Part shown: positions 1 through 9,455 of the stretch, piece after piece
How positions within the stretch are numbered: position 1 is the first letter of the stretch
Layout: each line of letters starts with the position of its first letter
Translations under genes and position numbers: made by a program
Notes under the pieces: model-generated
What the model was told of the DNA's origin: nothing
The model's input: the letters and a program-made list of their open reading frames with translations, nothing else
The model's database searches: none
Source of the DNA: Clostridiaceae bacterium
GTDB lineage: Bacteria; Bacillota; Clostridia; Peptostreptococcales; Peptostreptococcaceae
Reading direction: 5' to 3'
Assembly: GCA_902362365.1 (NCBI GenBank)
Contig: CABIVQ010000005.1
Coordinates: 30,704 to 94,703 of the forward strand
Length of the DNA: 64,000 bases

Positions 1-771
1 ATTAGCCTTTGTATAAATAAGAACAGTATCACTTTTAGGATGAATTTCAATACAAGCAAAGTTCTTAATTCTCTTAAAACTAAAATAATTCTTTAGCTTT
101 TTTTCATGAACATCATCACCAAGACTTAAAATAAAATCTCTAACCATGTAGTATCTATTTTTTAAATTTTCATTAGCATCTTCAAGAAATTCATTAACAG
201 TCTTATACTTATTTTGTTGCTTAGAAGTACCTTCTACAACTATATTATGTTTATTACTATCATCACTTATAATATTAGTATGAACCATCTCTAAAAGTAG
301 TAGCTCTTCTTTATAATTCTTATATTTAATAAGGTCTATATTTCTATTTATCTGCTTTACTGCATGTATATCATATTTAGTAAAATCATTTGCTATACAT
401 ATAAGTCTTGGACTTGTCCATTCAATATTCTCATAAATTTCTGCTCCCAACTTATTCATTACTAAAAGTTTAAATTCTGCTTTATGGTCAAGTAGCCAAT
501 CTAAATAATATAGCCCTTGATTTATTACATTTTCATTTATTGAGCGTTTGTATTCTATAATAACTGGACAATTATTTTCATCTATTCCTAGTGAATCTAT
601 TCTTCCATTATGTACTTTTCCAGTAGAGTATTCTGTTGCTAAGAATTTTACTCCTAAGAATACTTCCATATTATCTTCGATTATGTTTTGTAGATTCTTT
701 TCTAGTTGCATTGATGTTCCTTCTATTTCTTCTACTTCCTCTTTTATTTTAAATAGTTTTATATCTCCCAT
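1..771 (-). CDS. Partial DUF5655/NucS-like PD-(D/E)XK nuclease-type protein
   Basis: The gene starts at ATG 769-771 and runs off the left edge, so its C-terminus is missing. About 257 residues are visible. Near residues 55-75 the protein reads GRIDSLGIDE then VIIEYKRS, the D...(D/E)xK core of DUF91/NucS-type nuclease folds that pair with a DUF5655 C-terminal domain. It lies about 60 bp downstream of hsdS on the same strand, so it probably belongs to the type I R-M operon. Members of this family are often found in R-M and other defence loci, but their role there is not established. The nuclease assignment rests on the motif; substrate and activity are inference. Confidence 0.7.
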   Translation of the reverse strand, partial: MGDIKLFKIKEEVEEIEGTSMQLEKNLQNIIEDNMEVFLGVKFLATEYSTGKVHNGRIDSLGIDENNCPVIIEYKRSINENVINQGLYYLDWLLDHKAEFKLLVMNKLGAEIYENIEWTSPRLICIANDFTKYDIHAVKQINRNIDLIKYKNYKEELLLLEMVHTNIISDDSNKHNIVVEGTSKQQNKYKTVNEFLEDANENLKNRYYMVRDFILSLGDDVHEKKLKNYFSFKRIKNFACIEIHPKSDTVLIYTKAN

Positions 772-828
772 AAATTCTCCTTTTTTAATTATATATAAAA
801 AGACTAGAGTTAATCTAGCCTTTTTGTT

Positions 829-2007
829 TTATACAAACATTTGTTGTAATAATCCTTTTTTATATTCATTTAAAGAATCTAATTTTTCTTGCTCTTTTTC
901 AATTTTACCATCAAGCATTATTAAAGCATTTGCTATTTTATTCTGTTCGGATATAGATGGTATTTTAACAACAATTGAATTTAAGCTATCATTATTTAAA
1001 GTTATTCCCTTTGCTGCTCTACAACCAAAACTCTCAATGTTTACTGTACTTAAATAATAATACATATACTCTGTATTTATATTTTTATATTTCCAATAAA
1101 AATGACAAATAGCTTCATTAGTCATAATATCTCGATTAACAATTGCTAATCTACCTAAAGTTAATTTAAAACTCATTATAAGAGTTCCTTTGGCAACTAA
1201 CTTTTTATTTCCTAATGCTTCACAAGATATATGCTTTGAAACATCAGATATATATTTTCCTTGCTTCATATCAGCTATAGATAACCATGGAATATCTCCA
1301 ATCCAATTTTTTTCATTTTTTGTATCTGGTGTAAATCCTTTTTCTAAATTCGCTATATTTTCTATAGTTGTAACTTCCCACTCAGGATAATCTCTTCCAT
1401 CATCATACTTAAACCTTAACTCTCTACTAAAAATCTTTTGCATCATACCCTTCTTATAATCTTTAAGCATCTTCAATTTTTCACCTTGAAGAGAAATCTT
1501 ATCATCAATTAAAGAAAATAAAGAAGCTATTTTTTCTTGTTCTTCTATGCTAGGTGTAAAGAATGGGAACTCACTCATATAGTTCCAGTCTGCTCTTGGC
1601 ATCTTTGAACCTGATGATATATTTGATATGAAATTAAATTTATCAGTTTGTATTATTCTATATATGAAATTATTTGATACTGACTTTCCATTTAAAACCC
1701 AAATTTCACTTGAACATACTCCTTCAAAATCAGCTAACCAATACTTCTTCAAATATGGTCTTAATTTTCCAAACAATACTTGACCTTTATTAAACTTATT
1801 TTTTATACTCTGTTGTTCTTTTGAATTAAAGTATCCTAATAATTGACCTGTTTCTTGAGATAGATTTTCTAACTCTATACATTTATAGTTTTCTTCACTT
1901 TTTAGAGGATTGTATTTACCTTTTGATATTTCTACAATATTTCCTAATTCATTTTCTTCCCAATCTCCACTAAACTCTTTAAATCTAAGCTTCGGTGTCT
2001 TACTCAT
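829..2007 (-). CDS. hsdS: Type I restriction-modification specificity subunit HsdS (system 1)
   Basis: HsdS recognises the bipartite DNA target for the HsdR/HsdM/HsdS complex. The protein has the expected two-repeat layout: target-recognition domain 1 (about residues 15-190), a central coiled-coil spacer (EEQEKIASLFSLIDDKI, ending near KKGMMQKIF), target-recognition domain 2, and a second spacer (EQNKIANALIMLDGKI, KKGLLQQMF). I chose ATG 2007 because GGAGGT lies 8 nt upstream; an in-frame GTG at 2016 would overlap that site. It follows hsdM by 15 bp. At 392 aa it has normal length and looks intact. The recognition sequence cannot be predicted by eye. Confidence 0.93.
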   Translation of the reverse strand: MSKTPKLRFKEFSGDWEENELGNIVEISKGKYNPLKSEENYKCIELENLSQETGQLLGYFNSKEQQSIKNKFNKGQVLFGKLRPYLKKYWLADFEGVCSSEIWVLNGKSVSNNFIYRIIQTDKFNFISNISSGSKMPRADWNYMSEFPFFTPSIEEQEKIASLFSLIDDKISLQGEKLKMLKDYKKGMMQKIFSRELRFKYDDGRDYPEWEVTTIENIANLEKGFTPDTKNEKNWIGDIPWLSIADMKQGKYISDVSKHISCEALGNKKLVAKGTLIMSFKLTLGRLAIVNRDIMTNEAICHFYWKYKNINTEYMYYYLSTVNIESFGCRAAKGITLNNDSLNSIVVKIPSISEQNKIANALIMLDGKIEKEQEKLDSLNEYKKGLLQQMFV

Positions 2008-2022
2008 TTCATCCACCTCCCC

Positions 2023-3567
2023 TTATAATCCAAGCTCTCTTAAATATACTGCTAACTCTTCATCTAACTTAGCTATCTCTTTATCAATATCAGAAATTCT
2101 TTCACTAACAGCAGCTAAATCTATTGGCTCTTCTTCCTCAAAAGTATCAACATATCTTGGAATATTTAAGTTATAATCATTTTCCTTTATCTCATCCATA
2201 CTAGCTGCATAACTGTACTTATCAATAGTTTCCCTCTTAACAAAAGTATCAACTATCTTCTCAACATTAGCATCAGTTAAATTATTTTGATTCTTTCCTT
2301 TTTCAAACTCATTAGAAGCATCTATAAATAATACATTATCTTTATTTTCTCTATTTTTCTTAAACACTAATATAACTGTAGGTATACTTGTTCCATAGAA
2401 TATATTAGCAGGAAGTCCTATAACTGCATCTAATACATTTCTTTCTTCTATTAAATACTTTCTTATTACTCCTTCTGCTGCTCCTCTAAATAAAACTCCA
2501 TGAGGAAGTACAACTGCCATTGTTCCATTATCATCTAATTGATATATCATATGTTGAATAAAAGCAAAATCTGCTTTACTCTTTGGAGCTAATTTTCCAT
2601 AAGCACTAAATCTTTCATCATCTAAAAACTTAGCATCAGCACTCCAGTTAGCAGAATATGGAGGATTTGCAACTATTGCTTCAAATTTCATACCTATATG
2701 TTGAGGATGCTCTAGTGTATTATCATTTTTTATATCAAAGTTAGTATAGTTTACATCATGAAGTAACATATTCATACGAGCTAAGTTATAAGTTGTTGAA
2801 GTAAGCTCTTGCCCGTAGAACTTTCTTACATTTGCTTCTTTTGCTACACGAAGAAGTAGTGAACCTGAACCACAAGTTGGGTCATATACATTTTTTAAAT
2901 TAGTTTTACCAACTGTTACGATTTTTGCAAGTATCTTTGAAACTTGTTGTGGTGTATAGAACTCTCCTGCTTTTTTACCTGCATTTGCTGCAAATTGAGA
3001 TATTAAATACTCATATGCATCTCCAAGTACATCTATTTCACTATCTTCATGTGCAAAGTCAATTTGTGCAATGTTTGCCATTACTTTAGCTATAAGTTTT
3101 GAGCGACTTTTTACATCTTTTCCTAACTTTGTAGAACCTAAGTCCATATCATCAAATAAATGGTCAAAGTCTTCTTGACTGTCATATCCTATTGTAGACT
3201 CTGTTATATCGTTTATTGCTCCTTGAAGCATTTCTATGTCAAATTTATTTTCTTCTATTGCTTGAAGTAATGTAGAAAATAAATACTTTGGCTCTATTAA
3301 GTATCCTAATTGCTCTACTAATTCTTCTTGTAATCCTTCTTTGTATTCTTCATCTTCCCAAGCTTCACTATAGCTTATTTCATCTTCTGATAATAAGTCT
3401 TCTACTCTGTTTTCTACTTTTTCGCTAAGATATCTATAGAATATTAATCCAAGAATATAATTCTTAAATTCATTGGCTTCCATGTTTCCTCTTAAATCAT
3501 TGGCTATAGCCCATAATCTAGTGTGTAATTCTCTTTGTTGCTCTTGTTGTTTTTCACTTACTTGCAT
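2023..3567 (-). CDS. hsdM: Type I R-M methyltransferase subunit HsdM (system 1)
   Basis: HsdM is the N6-adenine methyltransferase of the type I complex. The N-terminal HsdM domain (LRGNMEANEFKNYILGLIFY) is followed by the AdoMet motif DPTCGSGSLLL and the catalytic motif NPPYSANW (N-P-P-Y/F). The gene is 514 aa, normal for the family. It starts at ATG with an AGGAG site upstream and lies between hsdR (20 bp gap) and hsdS, giving the order R-M-S. It is only distantly similar to the HsdM at 31.7-33.2 kb (there DPACGSGGMF and NPPFNQ), so the two systems are not recent duplicates. Confidence 0.95.
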   Translation of the reverse strand: MQVSEKQQEQQRELHTRLWAIANDLRGNMEANEFKNYILGLIFYRYLSEKVENRVEDLLSEDEISYSEAWEDEEYKEGLQEELVEQLGYLIEPKYLFSTLLQAIEENKFDIEMLQGAINDITESTIGYDSQEDFDHLFDDMDLGSTKLGKDVKSRSKLIAKVMANIAQIDFAHEDSEIDVLGDAYEYLISQFAANAGKKAGEFYTPQQVSKILAKIVTVGKTNLKNVYDPTCGSGSLLLRVAKEANVRKFYGQELTSTTYNLARMNMLLHDVNYTNFDIKNDNTLEHPQHIGMKFEAIVANPPYSANWSADAKFLDDERFSAYGKLAPKSKADFAFIQHMIYQLDDNGTMAVVLPHGVLFRGAAEGVIRKYLIEERNVLDAVIGLPANIFYGTSIPTVILVFKKNRENKDNVLFIDASNEFEKGKNQNNLTDANVEKIVDTFVKRETIDKYSYAASMDEIKENDYNLNIPRYVDTFEEEEPIDLAAVSERISDIDKEIAKLDEELAVYLRELGL

Positions 3568-3587
3568 TTATTTTCTCCTTTAGTTTA

Positions 3588-6350
3588 TTAAGTAAATTTT
3601 CTAACGTGGTCATATATAAAGTTTTTAACTTGGTCTACTAATTTTCTTCTAAGTGTAAATTTAGGTTTTAATGTTTCTTTTATTTCTTCACTTATTTCTT
3701 GTCTATTGATTATTCCTGAGTACTCATATTCAGATACATATTCTTTTATAGTGTATCTGTCTAAACCTATTTCATTTGAGAATTTATATACATCTTCTTC
3801 TTTTTTAACTTTTTCAAAATCTTCATAAGCTTCATCTATTGAGTCTTCTTGTCCAAGTTGTGGTACTACTTTATTTAAAAACTCTTTAAGTAAATCTACT
3901 TTTAATCTTAATTCTTCATTGTCCGCTCTATCAAGTTCTGTTATTACATTTTTTATATCACGAGCTTTTTTCTCATTATCTGATAAATCTATATATCTTA
4001 TTAAGTTCATAATATAAGTTACATTTACTTTATCAGTATGCATAAGCTCTATACCAAAGTCTATATCGGCTAGTATAGAAGTTTTTTCATCTTCTTGTTT
4101 TTTTACACTTTCATATATAGTGAAGTATTTACTTTTGAAATCTTGGTATCCTTGTTCACTCATTCCAAGTTTTTCTTCTTCAAATTCAAAGTCTGTAAAT
4201 GTATTAAGCTTAGTTAGTACTTTTGTTAAGTCTCTAAATGCTAATATAAATTTCTTTTTATCTTCTTCACTTTGAAGGCTATCTACATCACCAGGCGTAG
4301 GTGCTAGGCTGTATAGTTTTTTTAATTCTGTATGCCATAGTGCTAAATAGTACTCATAGCTTTCCATTAATACTACGTCTGTATTATCAGTTTGTGAGAA
4401 AAGACAAATTGCATCATCTGTATTTTTCTTTAAGTTTCTATAGCAAACTATATTCCCATAAGGTTTTGTAGATTTTTCTACTCTGTTAGTTCTTGAGTAT
4501 GCTTGTATTAAATCATGATATTTTAGATTTTTATCTACATATAATGTATTTAATGTTTTACTATCAAACCCAGTTAGAAACATATTTACAACTATAAGTA
4601 TATCTATTTGAGCTGATTTTACTTTTTTAGATACATCTGAAAAGTAGCTTGAGAATGTATCTGTGCTGTAGTTTGTATCAAATATTTTGTTGTAGTCTGT
4701 TATCATTCTTTCTAAACTATCTCTAGAATGTTCATCTTTACCTTCGCTATCTTCATTAGCTCCAAAAGTATATATCCCTGCTATTTTTAAATCATGATTT
4801 AATTCTTTAAATTTATCATAGTATTTTATAAGCATTGGTATAGATTGTACTGTAAATATTGCTGTATATTCTTTATTCCTAGTTTTAGCATTATGATTAT
4901 TTATAATGTGATTAGCTACTAAGTCTATTCGCTCATCACTCATAAATACTTCTTCTTTATCTATTGCTTTTACTTTTTCATTATCATTTTCATCAAAGTC
5001 ACCATCAAAAGTTTTTATATATTCAACTGAAAATCCTAGTACATTTCCATCACTTATAGCATCTTTTATAAGATATGAGTGTAAGCAAGTTTCAAAAAGG
5101 TCTGCTGTTACTCTTCCCTCTTGACTTTTATTTTCAAGGAACCTTGGAGTTCCTGTAAAGCCAAAGTATTGTGCATTATTAAAGTGTTTGTTTATTGCTT
5201 TATGCATATCTCCAAACTGAGATCTATGACATTCATCTATTATAAATACAACTCTATCATTTTTGTACTTTTCCATTATTTTAGTGTACTGTTCTGACTT
5301 TATAGCATTAGCCATTTTTTGTATAGTTGTTACTATTAGTGGTTTACTTATATCATTTATTTGTTTAACTAATGTAGCTGTTTTATCTGTTGTATCAACA
5401 CTATCTGGCTCAAATTTATTAAATTCTGCTAGTGTTTGTGAATCTAAGTCTTTTCTATCAACTAAGAAAAATACCTTTTTTATATTTTTCTCTCCTGCTA
5501 GTATTTGACTTGCTTTAAATGATGTTAAAGTCTTTCCACTACCAGTTGTATGCCATATGTATCCATTGTTGTTAGTTTCAAATGCACGAGCTATAAGTGC
5601 TTCTACCGCATATATTTGGTATGGTCTCATTACCATTAATAATTTGTCACTTTCATTAGTTATCATATATCTTGATATTACTTTTGCTATAAATGTTTTA
5701 TCTAAGAAATCCGAAGCAAATTCTTTTAAATTACTTATTCTTTTATTTTCTTTATCACTCCAGAAGAATGTATGACCAAATAATATTTCTTTATCACTAT
5801 TAGCAAAATATTTAGTATCTACTCCATTTGATATTACAAATATTTGTAAGTACCTAAATAATCCATCATAAGAGTGCTTTTTATATCTATTTATTTGGTT
5901 AAAAGCTTCTTTTAAGTCTATCCCTCTACGCTTTAGTTCTATTTGAACAAGGGGTAGCCCATTTATTAGTAGTGTTACATCATATCTGTTTTTGTATTTT
6001 CCTACCATTGTTATTTGGTTTGACACTTGGAATTTGTTTTTGCTCCAGTTTTTTGTGTCTAAAAATTCTATATATACTTCGCTACCATCTTCTCTTTCTA
6101 GTATGAATTTATCTCTTAGTATCATTGCACTTTTGAATACTGTTTTTCCTTCTATGTGCCTCATGATACGTTCAAATTCTTTATCTGTGAATGGTTGATT
6201 ATTTAGTTTACTTTTGTTGTGTTCATATAATTGGTGCCTAAAGTTATTTATTAATCCTTGTTCATCTATTATGTTAACTCTGTTAAATCCTTGGTTTATA
6301 AGTTGATTTATTAGGTTATTTTCTAGTTGTGCTTCGCTTTGATATGACAC
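3588..6350 (-). CDS. hsdR: Type I restriction endonuclease subunit HsdR (system 1)
   Basis: HsdR is the ATP-dependent translocase and nuclease of the complex. Near residues 130-145 lies YDVTLLINGLPLVQIELKRR, the D...ExK nuclease core. This is followed by the Walker A region WHTTGSGKT, the DEAD-box-type DECH motif (IIDECHRSQFG), and motif VI-like sequence around QAYSRTNR. The 920-aa length fits. The chosen start is GTG 6350, with GGGGGGA immediately upstream. This is the first gene of the operon hsdR-hsdM-hsdS-nuclease, read leftwards. No frameshift or missing motif was seen, so the system is probably functional. Confidence 0.95.
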   Translation of the reverse strand: MSYQSEAQLENNLINQLINQGFNRVNIIDEQGLINNFRHQLYEHNKSKLNNQPFTDKEFERIMRHIEGKTVFKSAMILRDKFILEREDGSEVYIEFLDTKNWSKNKFQVSNQITMVGKYKNRYDVTLLINGLPLVQIELKRRGIDLKEAFNQINRYKKHSYDGLFRYLQIFVISNGVDTKYFANSDKEILFGHTFFWSDKENKRISNLKEFASDFLDKTFIAKVISRYMITNESDKLLMVMRPYQIYAVEALIARAFETNNNGYIWHTTGSGKTLTSFKASQILAGEKNIKKVFFLVDRKDLDSQTLAEFNKFEPDSVDTTDKTATLVKQINDISKPLIVTTIQKMANAIKSEQYTKIMEKYKNDRVVFIIDECHRSQFGDMHKAINKHFNNAQYFGFTGTPRFLENKSQEGRVTADLFETCLHSYLIKDAISDGNVLGFSVEYIKTFDGDFDENDNEKVKAIDKEEVFMSDERIDLVANHIINNHNAKTRNKEYTAIFTVQSIPMLIKYYDKFKELNHDLKIAGIYTFGANEDSEGKDEHSRDSLERMITDYNKIFDTNYSTDTFSSYFSDVSKKVKSAQIDILIVVNMFLTGFDSKTLNTLYVDKNLKYHDLIQAYSRTNRVEKSTKPYGNIVCYRNLKKNTDDAICLFSQTDNTDVVLMESYEYYLALWHTELKKLYSLAPTPGDVDSLQSEEDKKKFILAFRDLTKVLTKLNTFTDFEFEEEKLGMSEQGYQDFKSKYFTIYESVKKQEDEKTSILADIDFGIELMHTDKVNVTYIMNLIRYIDLSDNEKKARDIKNVITELDRADNEELRLKVDLLKEFLNKVVPQLGQEDSIDEAYEDFEKVKKEEDVYKFSNEIGLDRYTIKEYVSEYEYSGIINRQEISEEIKETLKPKFTLRRKLVDQVKNFIYDHVRKFT

Positions 6351-6435
6351 AAAAATCCCCCCATGCTATTTTTTCTTTATAGATTGATTATACAGTATTT
6401 TTTTAATTTAGCATATGTATCATATAATTAAATAT

Positions 6436-6552
6436 CTATTTAATTTCTTTACTATAATCTATTCCAACTACCTTATCTTTATTTAATACCTCTTAATTTC
6501 TATCATTAAAATCATATCTATTAGCCATTACATCTACATTCTTTTCCATCAT
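6436..6552 (-). pseudogene. Possible decayed ORF fragment
   Basis: The otherwise empty stretch between hsdR and the next gene can be read on the minus strand as an ATG-started peptide (MEKNVDVMANRYDFNDRN, stop, then EVLNKDKVVGIDYSKEIK). One in-frame TAA interrupts a continuous, protein-like sequence. I do not recognise the family. It could be a chance reading of AT-rich DNA. Confidence 0.25.
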
Positions 6553-6594
6553 TTGCAAATTCAAAAAATCCTAATTTTACTATAGTCATAATAA

Positions 6595-6638
6595 AAAAGA
6601 GCTCAAAGTATTTATAACCTCTGACGCTCTTTTCTATA
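6595..6638 (-). terminator. Intrinsic terminator
   Basis: On the minus strand an AAAAGAGC arm pairs imperfectly with GCTCTTTT, and the hairpin ends in a T run just past the stop of the flavin-type protein gene at 6647-7159. Confidence 0.75.
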
Positions 6639-6646
6639 TACATTCC

Positions 6647-7159
6647 TTACTTATGTCCCATCATATCTTTCATCTTATCACTTGGCATACCATGTCCCAT
6701 TTGGTTGCCATTTCCAGTAACTTGAGTATACTCTGCTTTTCCATCTACAAACTTAATTTCATAAGCCTGACCAAATCCTTTTACAAGTCTTCCAGACTTT
6801 ATCTCAAGTTCAAACATATCAAAGTCCATATTCTTAAACATTGACATCATTTTAGCATCATGAACTTCATCAAACTTAGCAAATATTTCATCACTAACAG
6901 AATCCATCATATTTGCTTCACATTTAAATGATACTCTAGTTCTTGCAAATATAGTTTTACATGTACTTTCATCTTCTATAACCATTACACTACACTTATG
7001 ATTATCTCTTAAGTTATAATAGTGATTTGCAGCTTTACTTAAATATAGATAAATCTTATTATCTATCATTACAAATGGTGCGTAACTTATTTCTGGATTG
7101 TTGTCTTTTCCTAATGAACTTATCATTAAACTTTTTTGATTTTTTAGTAAGTTTTCCAT
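6647..7159 (-). CDS. Pyridoxamine 5'-phosphate oxidase-like flavin/haem-binding family protein
   Basis: The 170-aa protein looks like the small split-barrel PNPOx/HugZ-like family: an N-terminal LLKNQKSLMISSLGKD segment, then strands ISYAPFVMIDNKIYLYLS and CSVMVIEDES, typical of FMN- or haem-binding split barrels. The C-terminus ends in a short His/Met-rich tail (QMGHGMPSDKMKDMMGHK) that could bind metal or haem. The gene stands alone, with GAGGG upstream and a terminator after it. Substrate and cofactor cannot be told from sequence; haem handling or a stress role is only a family-level guess. Confidence 0.75.
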   Translation of the reverse strand: MENLLKNQKSLMISSLGKDNNPEISYAPFVMIDNKIYLYLSKAANHYYNLRDNHKCSVMVIEDESTCKTIFARTRVSFKCEANMMDSVSDEIFAKFDEVHDAKMMSMFKNMDFDMFELEIKSGRLVKGFGQAYEIKFVDGKAEYTQVTGNGNQMGHGMPSDKMKDMMGHK

Positions 7160-7399
7160 GTCATCATCCCTCTACTTTTGTAATCAATTATTTTATATAA
7201 TCCCTAAACACACTATAAATACGATATATAGTGTATACATATATATTTACCCTATTTAAATTTATATTACTCACTTATTATTTTATTAATATTTGTATTT
7301 TATAACTTTTTTTATATAGAATAATATCACCAATCCTTACAATTTTAATATATTATAAACTAAATAAAGTTATAGGATATGATGATAGATAAAAAATAA

Positions 7400-7452
7400 A
7401 AAAGGACTATCAGTAAACAATTTATATTGTTACTAGATAGCCCTCTTTTATT
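7400..7452 (-). terminator. Intrinsic terminator after kinase fragment
   Basis: A long hairpin (GGCTATCTAGTAACAA pairing with TTGTTTACTGATAGTC) followed by TTTTTT on the minus strand, directly after the stop at 7448. Confidence 0.8.
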
Positions 7453-7750
7453 TTGTTAAGTTTTCTGATGTTGGAAAGATTATACTTACTTTTGTACCTT
7501 CGTTTATATGTGATTCAATATTTATACCAAGTCCTAGCTTGTTGCATAATTTCTTACATAAATACAGACCTATGCCTGTACTTTTACCGAACTTCCTTCC
7601 GTTCTCTCCTGTGAATCCTTTTTCAGATACTCTATCTATATCTTTTTCAATTATTCCTACACCATTATCTTGTATAGTAAGTACTACTGAATTATCTTTA
7701 TTTACATCAAATATAGCCTTGTTTTTAAATATAAAAATAACTGTACCTTA
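7448..7750 (-). pseudogene. Fragment of a BceS/GraS-type sensor histidine kinase (ATPase domain only)
   Basis: The minus strand encodes only the C-terminal HATPase_c part: VVLTIQDNGVGIIEKDI (N/G1 box), then GFTGENGRKFGKSTGIGLYL (G2 box), then GTKVSIIFP. The wording of the G2 box is typical of BceS/GraS-type bacitracin-sensing kinases. A TAA lies immediately upstream in frame (about 7748), and neither the histidine box nor membrane segments precede it. The rest of the gene and its response regulator are absent, so this is a deletion remnant. Its hairpin terminator is still present. Confidence 0.85.
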
Positions 7751-7808
7751 ATGATTTCAATATTTTAAAATTTTAGATGCAGTTATTAGTTAAATTTACC
7801 TATTACAA

Positions 7809-7937
7809 TTATAAAGTTGTTAATCTCTCATAATATCTAGATCTAAATCTTCTTTCTTTATATTGATTAGCATCTACTGATAAACCTGCCATTGTTACTG
7901 CTATTCCTAATGTAAAAGGTATTAAACCCTTTTTCAT
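7809..7937 (-). CDS. 42-aa small peptide with hydrophobic N-terminus
   Basis: This ORF is too short for routine calling but has a strong GGAGGT site 9 nt before its ATG. The sequence starts MKKGLIPFTLGIAVTMAGLS and ends in an Arg/Tyr-rich tail (KERRFRSRYYERL). It could be a membrane-anchored micropeptide or a short secreted peptide. I do not recognise a family. Confidence rests on the ribosome binding site and the sensible amphipathic layout. Confidence 0.5.
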   Translation of the reverse strand: MKKGLIPFTLGIAVTMAGLSVDANQYKERRFRSRYYERLTTL

Positions 7938-8017
7938 GATATAGCACCTCCTTAATGTAAGCTTAATATTATTGTTCTCTTTAAGGAGTTTATTATATAT
8001 GAAATATATTACTATTT

Positions 8018-8188
8018 TTATTTATTTTCTAAATTACTAATTCTTTTTTCTAATTCAGAAATTTTATCATTTGTAGATTTATTTTTTCTTACAAGTATTA
8101 TAATAGGAATTAATATTAAAATTACTGGAATTAATGATAATATAAGCGTATTAAATACTTGAAAGAAAAGCTCTGTTGTAATTGACAT
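8018..8188 (-). CDS. Small single-pass membrane protein with C-terminal coiled coil
   Basis: A 56-aa protein with one strongly hydrophobic helix (about residues 12-34, TLILSLIPVILILIPIIILV), then RKNK and a heptad-like tail (KISELEKRISNLENK). I start it at ATG 8188 because GGGGAT lies just before it; an upstream ATG at 8203 lacks a site. The layout resembles phage holin-like or YvrJ-like small membrane proteins, but no family can be assigned. It is monocistronic. Confidence 0.55.
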   Translation of the reverse strand: MSITTELFFQVFNTLILSLIPVILILIPIIILVRKNKSTNDKISELEKRISNLENK

Positions 8189-8391
8189 CCCTAAATCCCC
8201 CATTTTCTAATTACTTTATAATATTTAACAATTATAAAATTTACTTATATTATAACATCTTATTCCACTATACATATTATTTTTTATTTTTAAATTTTAA
8301 AATTATCTTGTCAAGTGCCTACTGTAGAAGCAAATACTGGCGTTGATTAGATGACTAAAACAGCAATAGGTATATATAGGGGTGTATTTTT

Positions 8392-8610
8392 ATGAAATCT
8401 AAAATAGTTTGTTTATTGACAGTATCAGCTTTATCAATGGGTATGTTATTCACTGGTTGTGATTCAGCTAGTAGTTCTGATGTACCTAGTACAAGTCAGG
8501 AAGAAGCTAAAGAAGCAAAATATGAATTCACAGAAGATCCCACTTTAACTGATTAAGGTTATGGAAGCTATTATATTTCAAGTTGATAATAGCACTAAGA
8601 TGGCACTATA
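8392..8610 (+). pseudogene. Truncated lipoprotein, probably FxLYD-type
   Basis: The ATG at 8392 follows AGGGGTG and opens a lipoprotein signal with lipobox LFTGC. A short Ser/Glu-rich linker ends at TAA 8554-8556 after EDPTLTD. The same frame carries on past the stop as GYGSYYISS before more stops, which looks like the start of the folded domain of FxLYD-type lipoproteins. So a GAA-to-TAA-type change appears to have truncated the gene and the rest has decayed. The 54-aa product could still be made and lipidated. The FxLYD link is inference from a short stretch. Confidence 0.55.
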
Positions 8611-9074
8611 AAGAATTTATAGTTATAAATTCTCTCCAAACAAAAGGAGTTTAATTTTATTTGAGATACAAATCAGTTAATATTGAACTTCTTTATTAAT
8701 CTCTATATAAAAAGGCTATAAATAAGAATTTAGAATAAATATTTATAGCCCTTCATATGCTTGATGGATTTATTTAGATTTAATTATTAATAATAATATG
8801 ATAATATTTTGATATTTAAATTATTATTAAACTGTTAACTATAAATTTAAACTTTAAATAATTTGTACAATACTTTCAATCACATGAACTATCAACATAC
8901 CACTTATCCTTATACTCCATATAAAATGCCAAATACAACTTCTCTTATACTGAATCTTCATCTCATAAAACAAATTATAAAAACACCATGCACTCTTTAT
9001 CATCCTTAGCAATTAAAAGTATATCTTACCTATCGTAGTACAATCTTTTCTTTTTGCTGTAACGATATCCAATT
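8557..9074. other. Gene-poor decayed stretch
   Basis: No intact gene here. A hairpin at 8704-8752 (GGCTATAAATA pairing with TATTTATAGCC, T run on the minus strand) has no minus-strand gene ending nearby. Between about 8880 and 9060 short minus-strand pieces read like protein (for example YMEYKDKWYVDSSCD) but are broken by stops and frame changes, consistent with a dead gene. Confidence 0.45.
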
Positions 9075-9332
9075 TCAACTTCTCATTTTTATAATATTTC
9101 TAACCTGAACTTCACTAATTCCAAACTTCCTAGCAATAGTTTTATAATCTCCATTAAACTCTTTTCTAATCATCTTATTCCTATAAGACTTAACGAGACT
9201 GCTCTCATTAGGAATATATAAATTACTACCACCAGCAAGCCTCACCAAACATTTAAAAGCATCAAGTCCTATAGTATCAACAATATCCATAACTCCATCA
9301 GGTAGATCATCTCTAGTCATTTCTTCTAACAT
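9075..9332 (-). CDS. Mor-type transcription activator family protein
   Basis: This 85-aa protein starts MLEEMTRDDLPDGVMDIVD at ATG 9332, with GGGGGAGGGAG upstream; a longer start at 9380 has no site. The C-terminal half, DYKTIARKFGISEVQVRNII, is a clear helix-turn-helix. The layout is that of the Mor/Mor-like activators of Mu-type phages and conjugative elements, which bind as dimers and turn on middle or late genes. It sits opposite a broken phage-type amidase gene. The target promoter is unknown. Confidence 0.75.
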   Translation of the reverse strand: MLEEMTRDDLPDGVMDIVDTIGLDAFKCLVRLAGGSNLYIPNESSLVKSYRNKMIRKEFNGDYKTIARKFGISEVQVRNIIKMRS

Positions 9333-9455
9333 AAAACTCCCTCCCCCTATCATCTTAAATAAATTGTAGCACTTAAACATTTTTTCTAAAATTCTTTAAA
9401 ATACTTATTTTAAGTAAATTTGATAAACTAACAAAAAATATAGGAGGTAAAAACT

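Noticed and set aside
548..1057. Plus-strand ORF of 169 aa over the hsdS and nuclease genes
   Set aside because: Antisense shadow spanning the end of one gene and the start of another; no ribosome binding site.
7160..7399. Gene in the spacer upstream of the flavin-type gene
   Set aside because: No ORF with start signals; only AT-rich DNA with a short inverted repeat.
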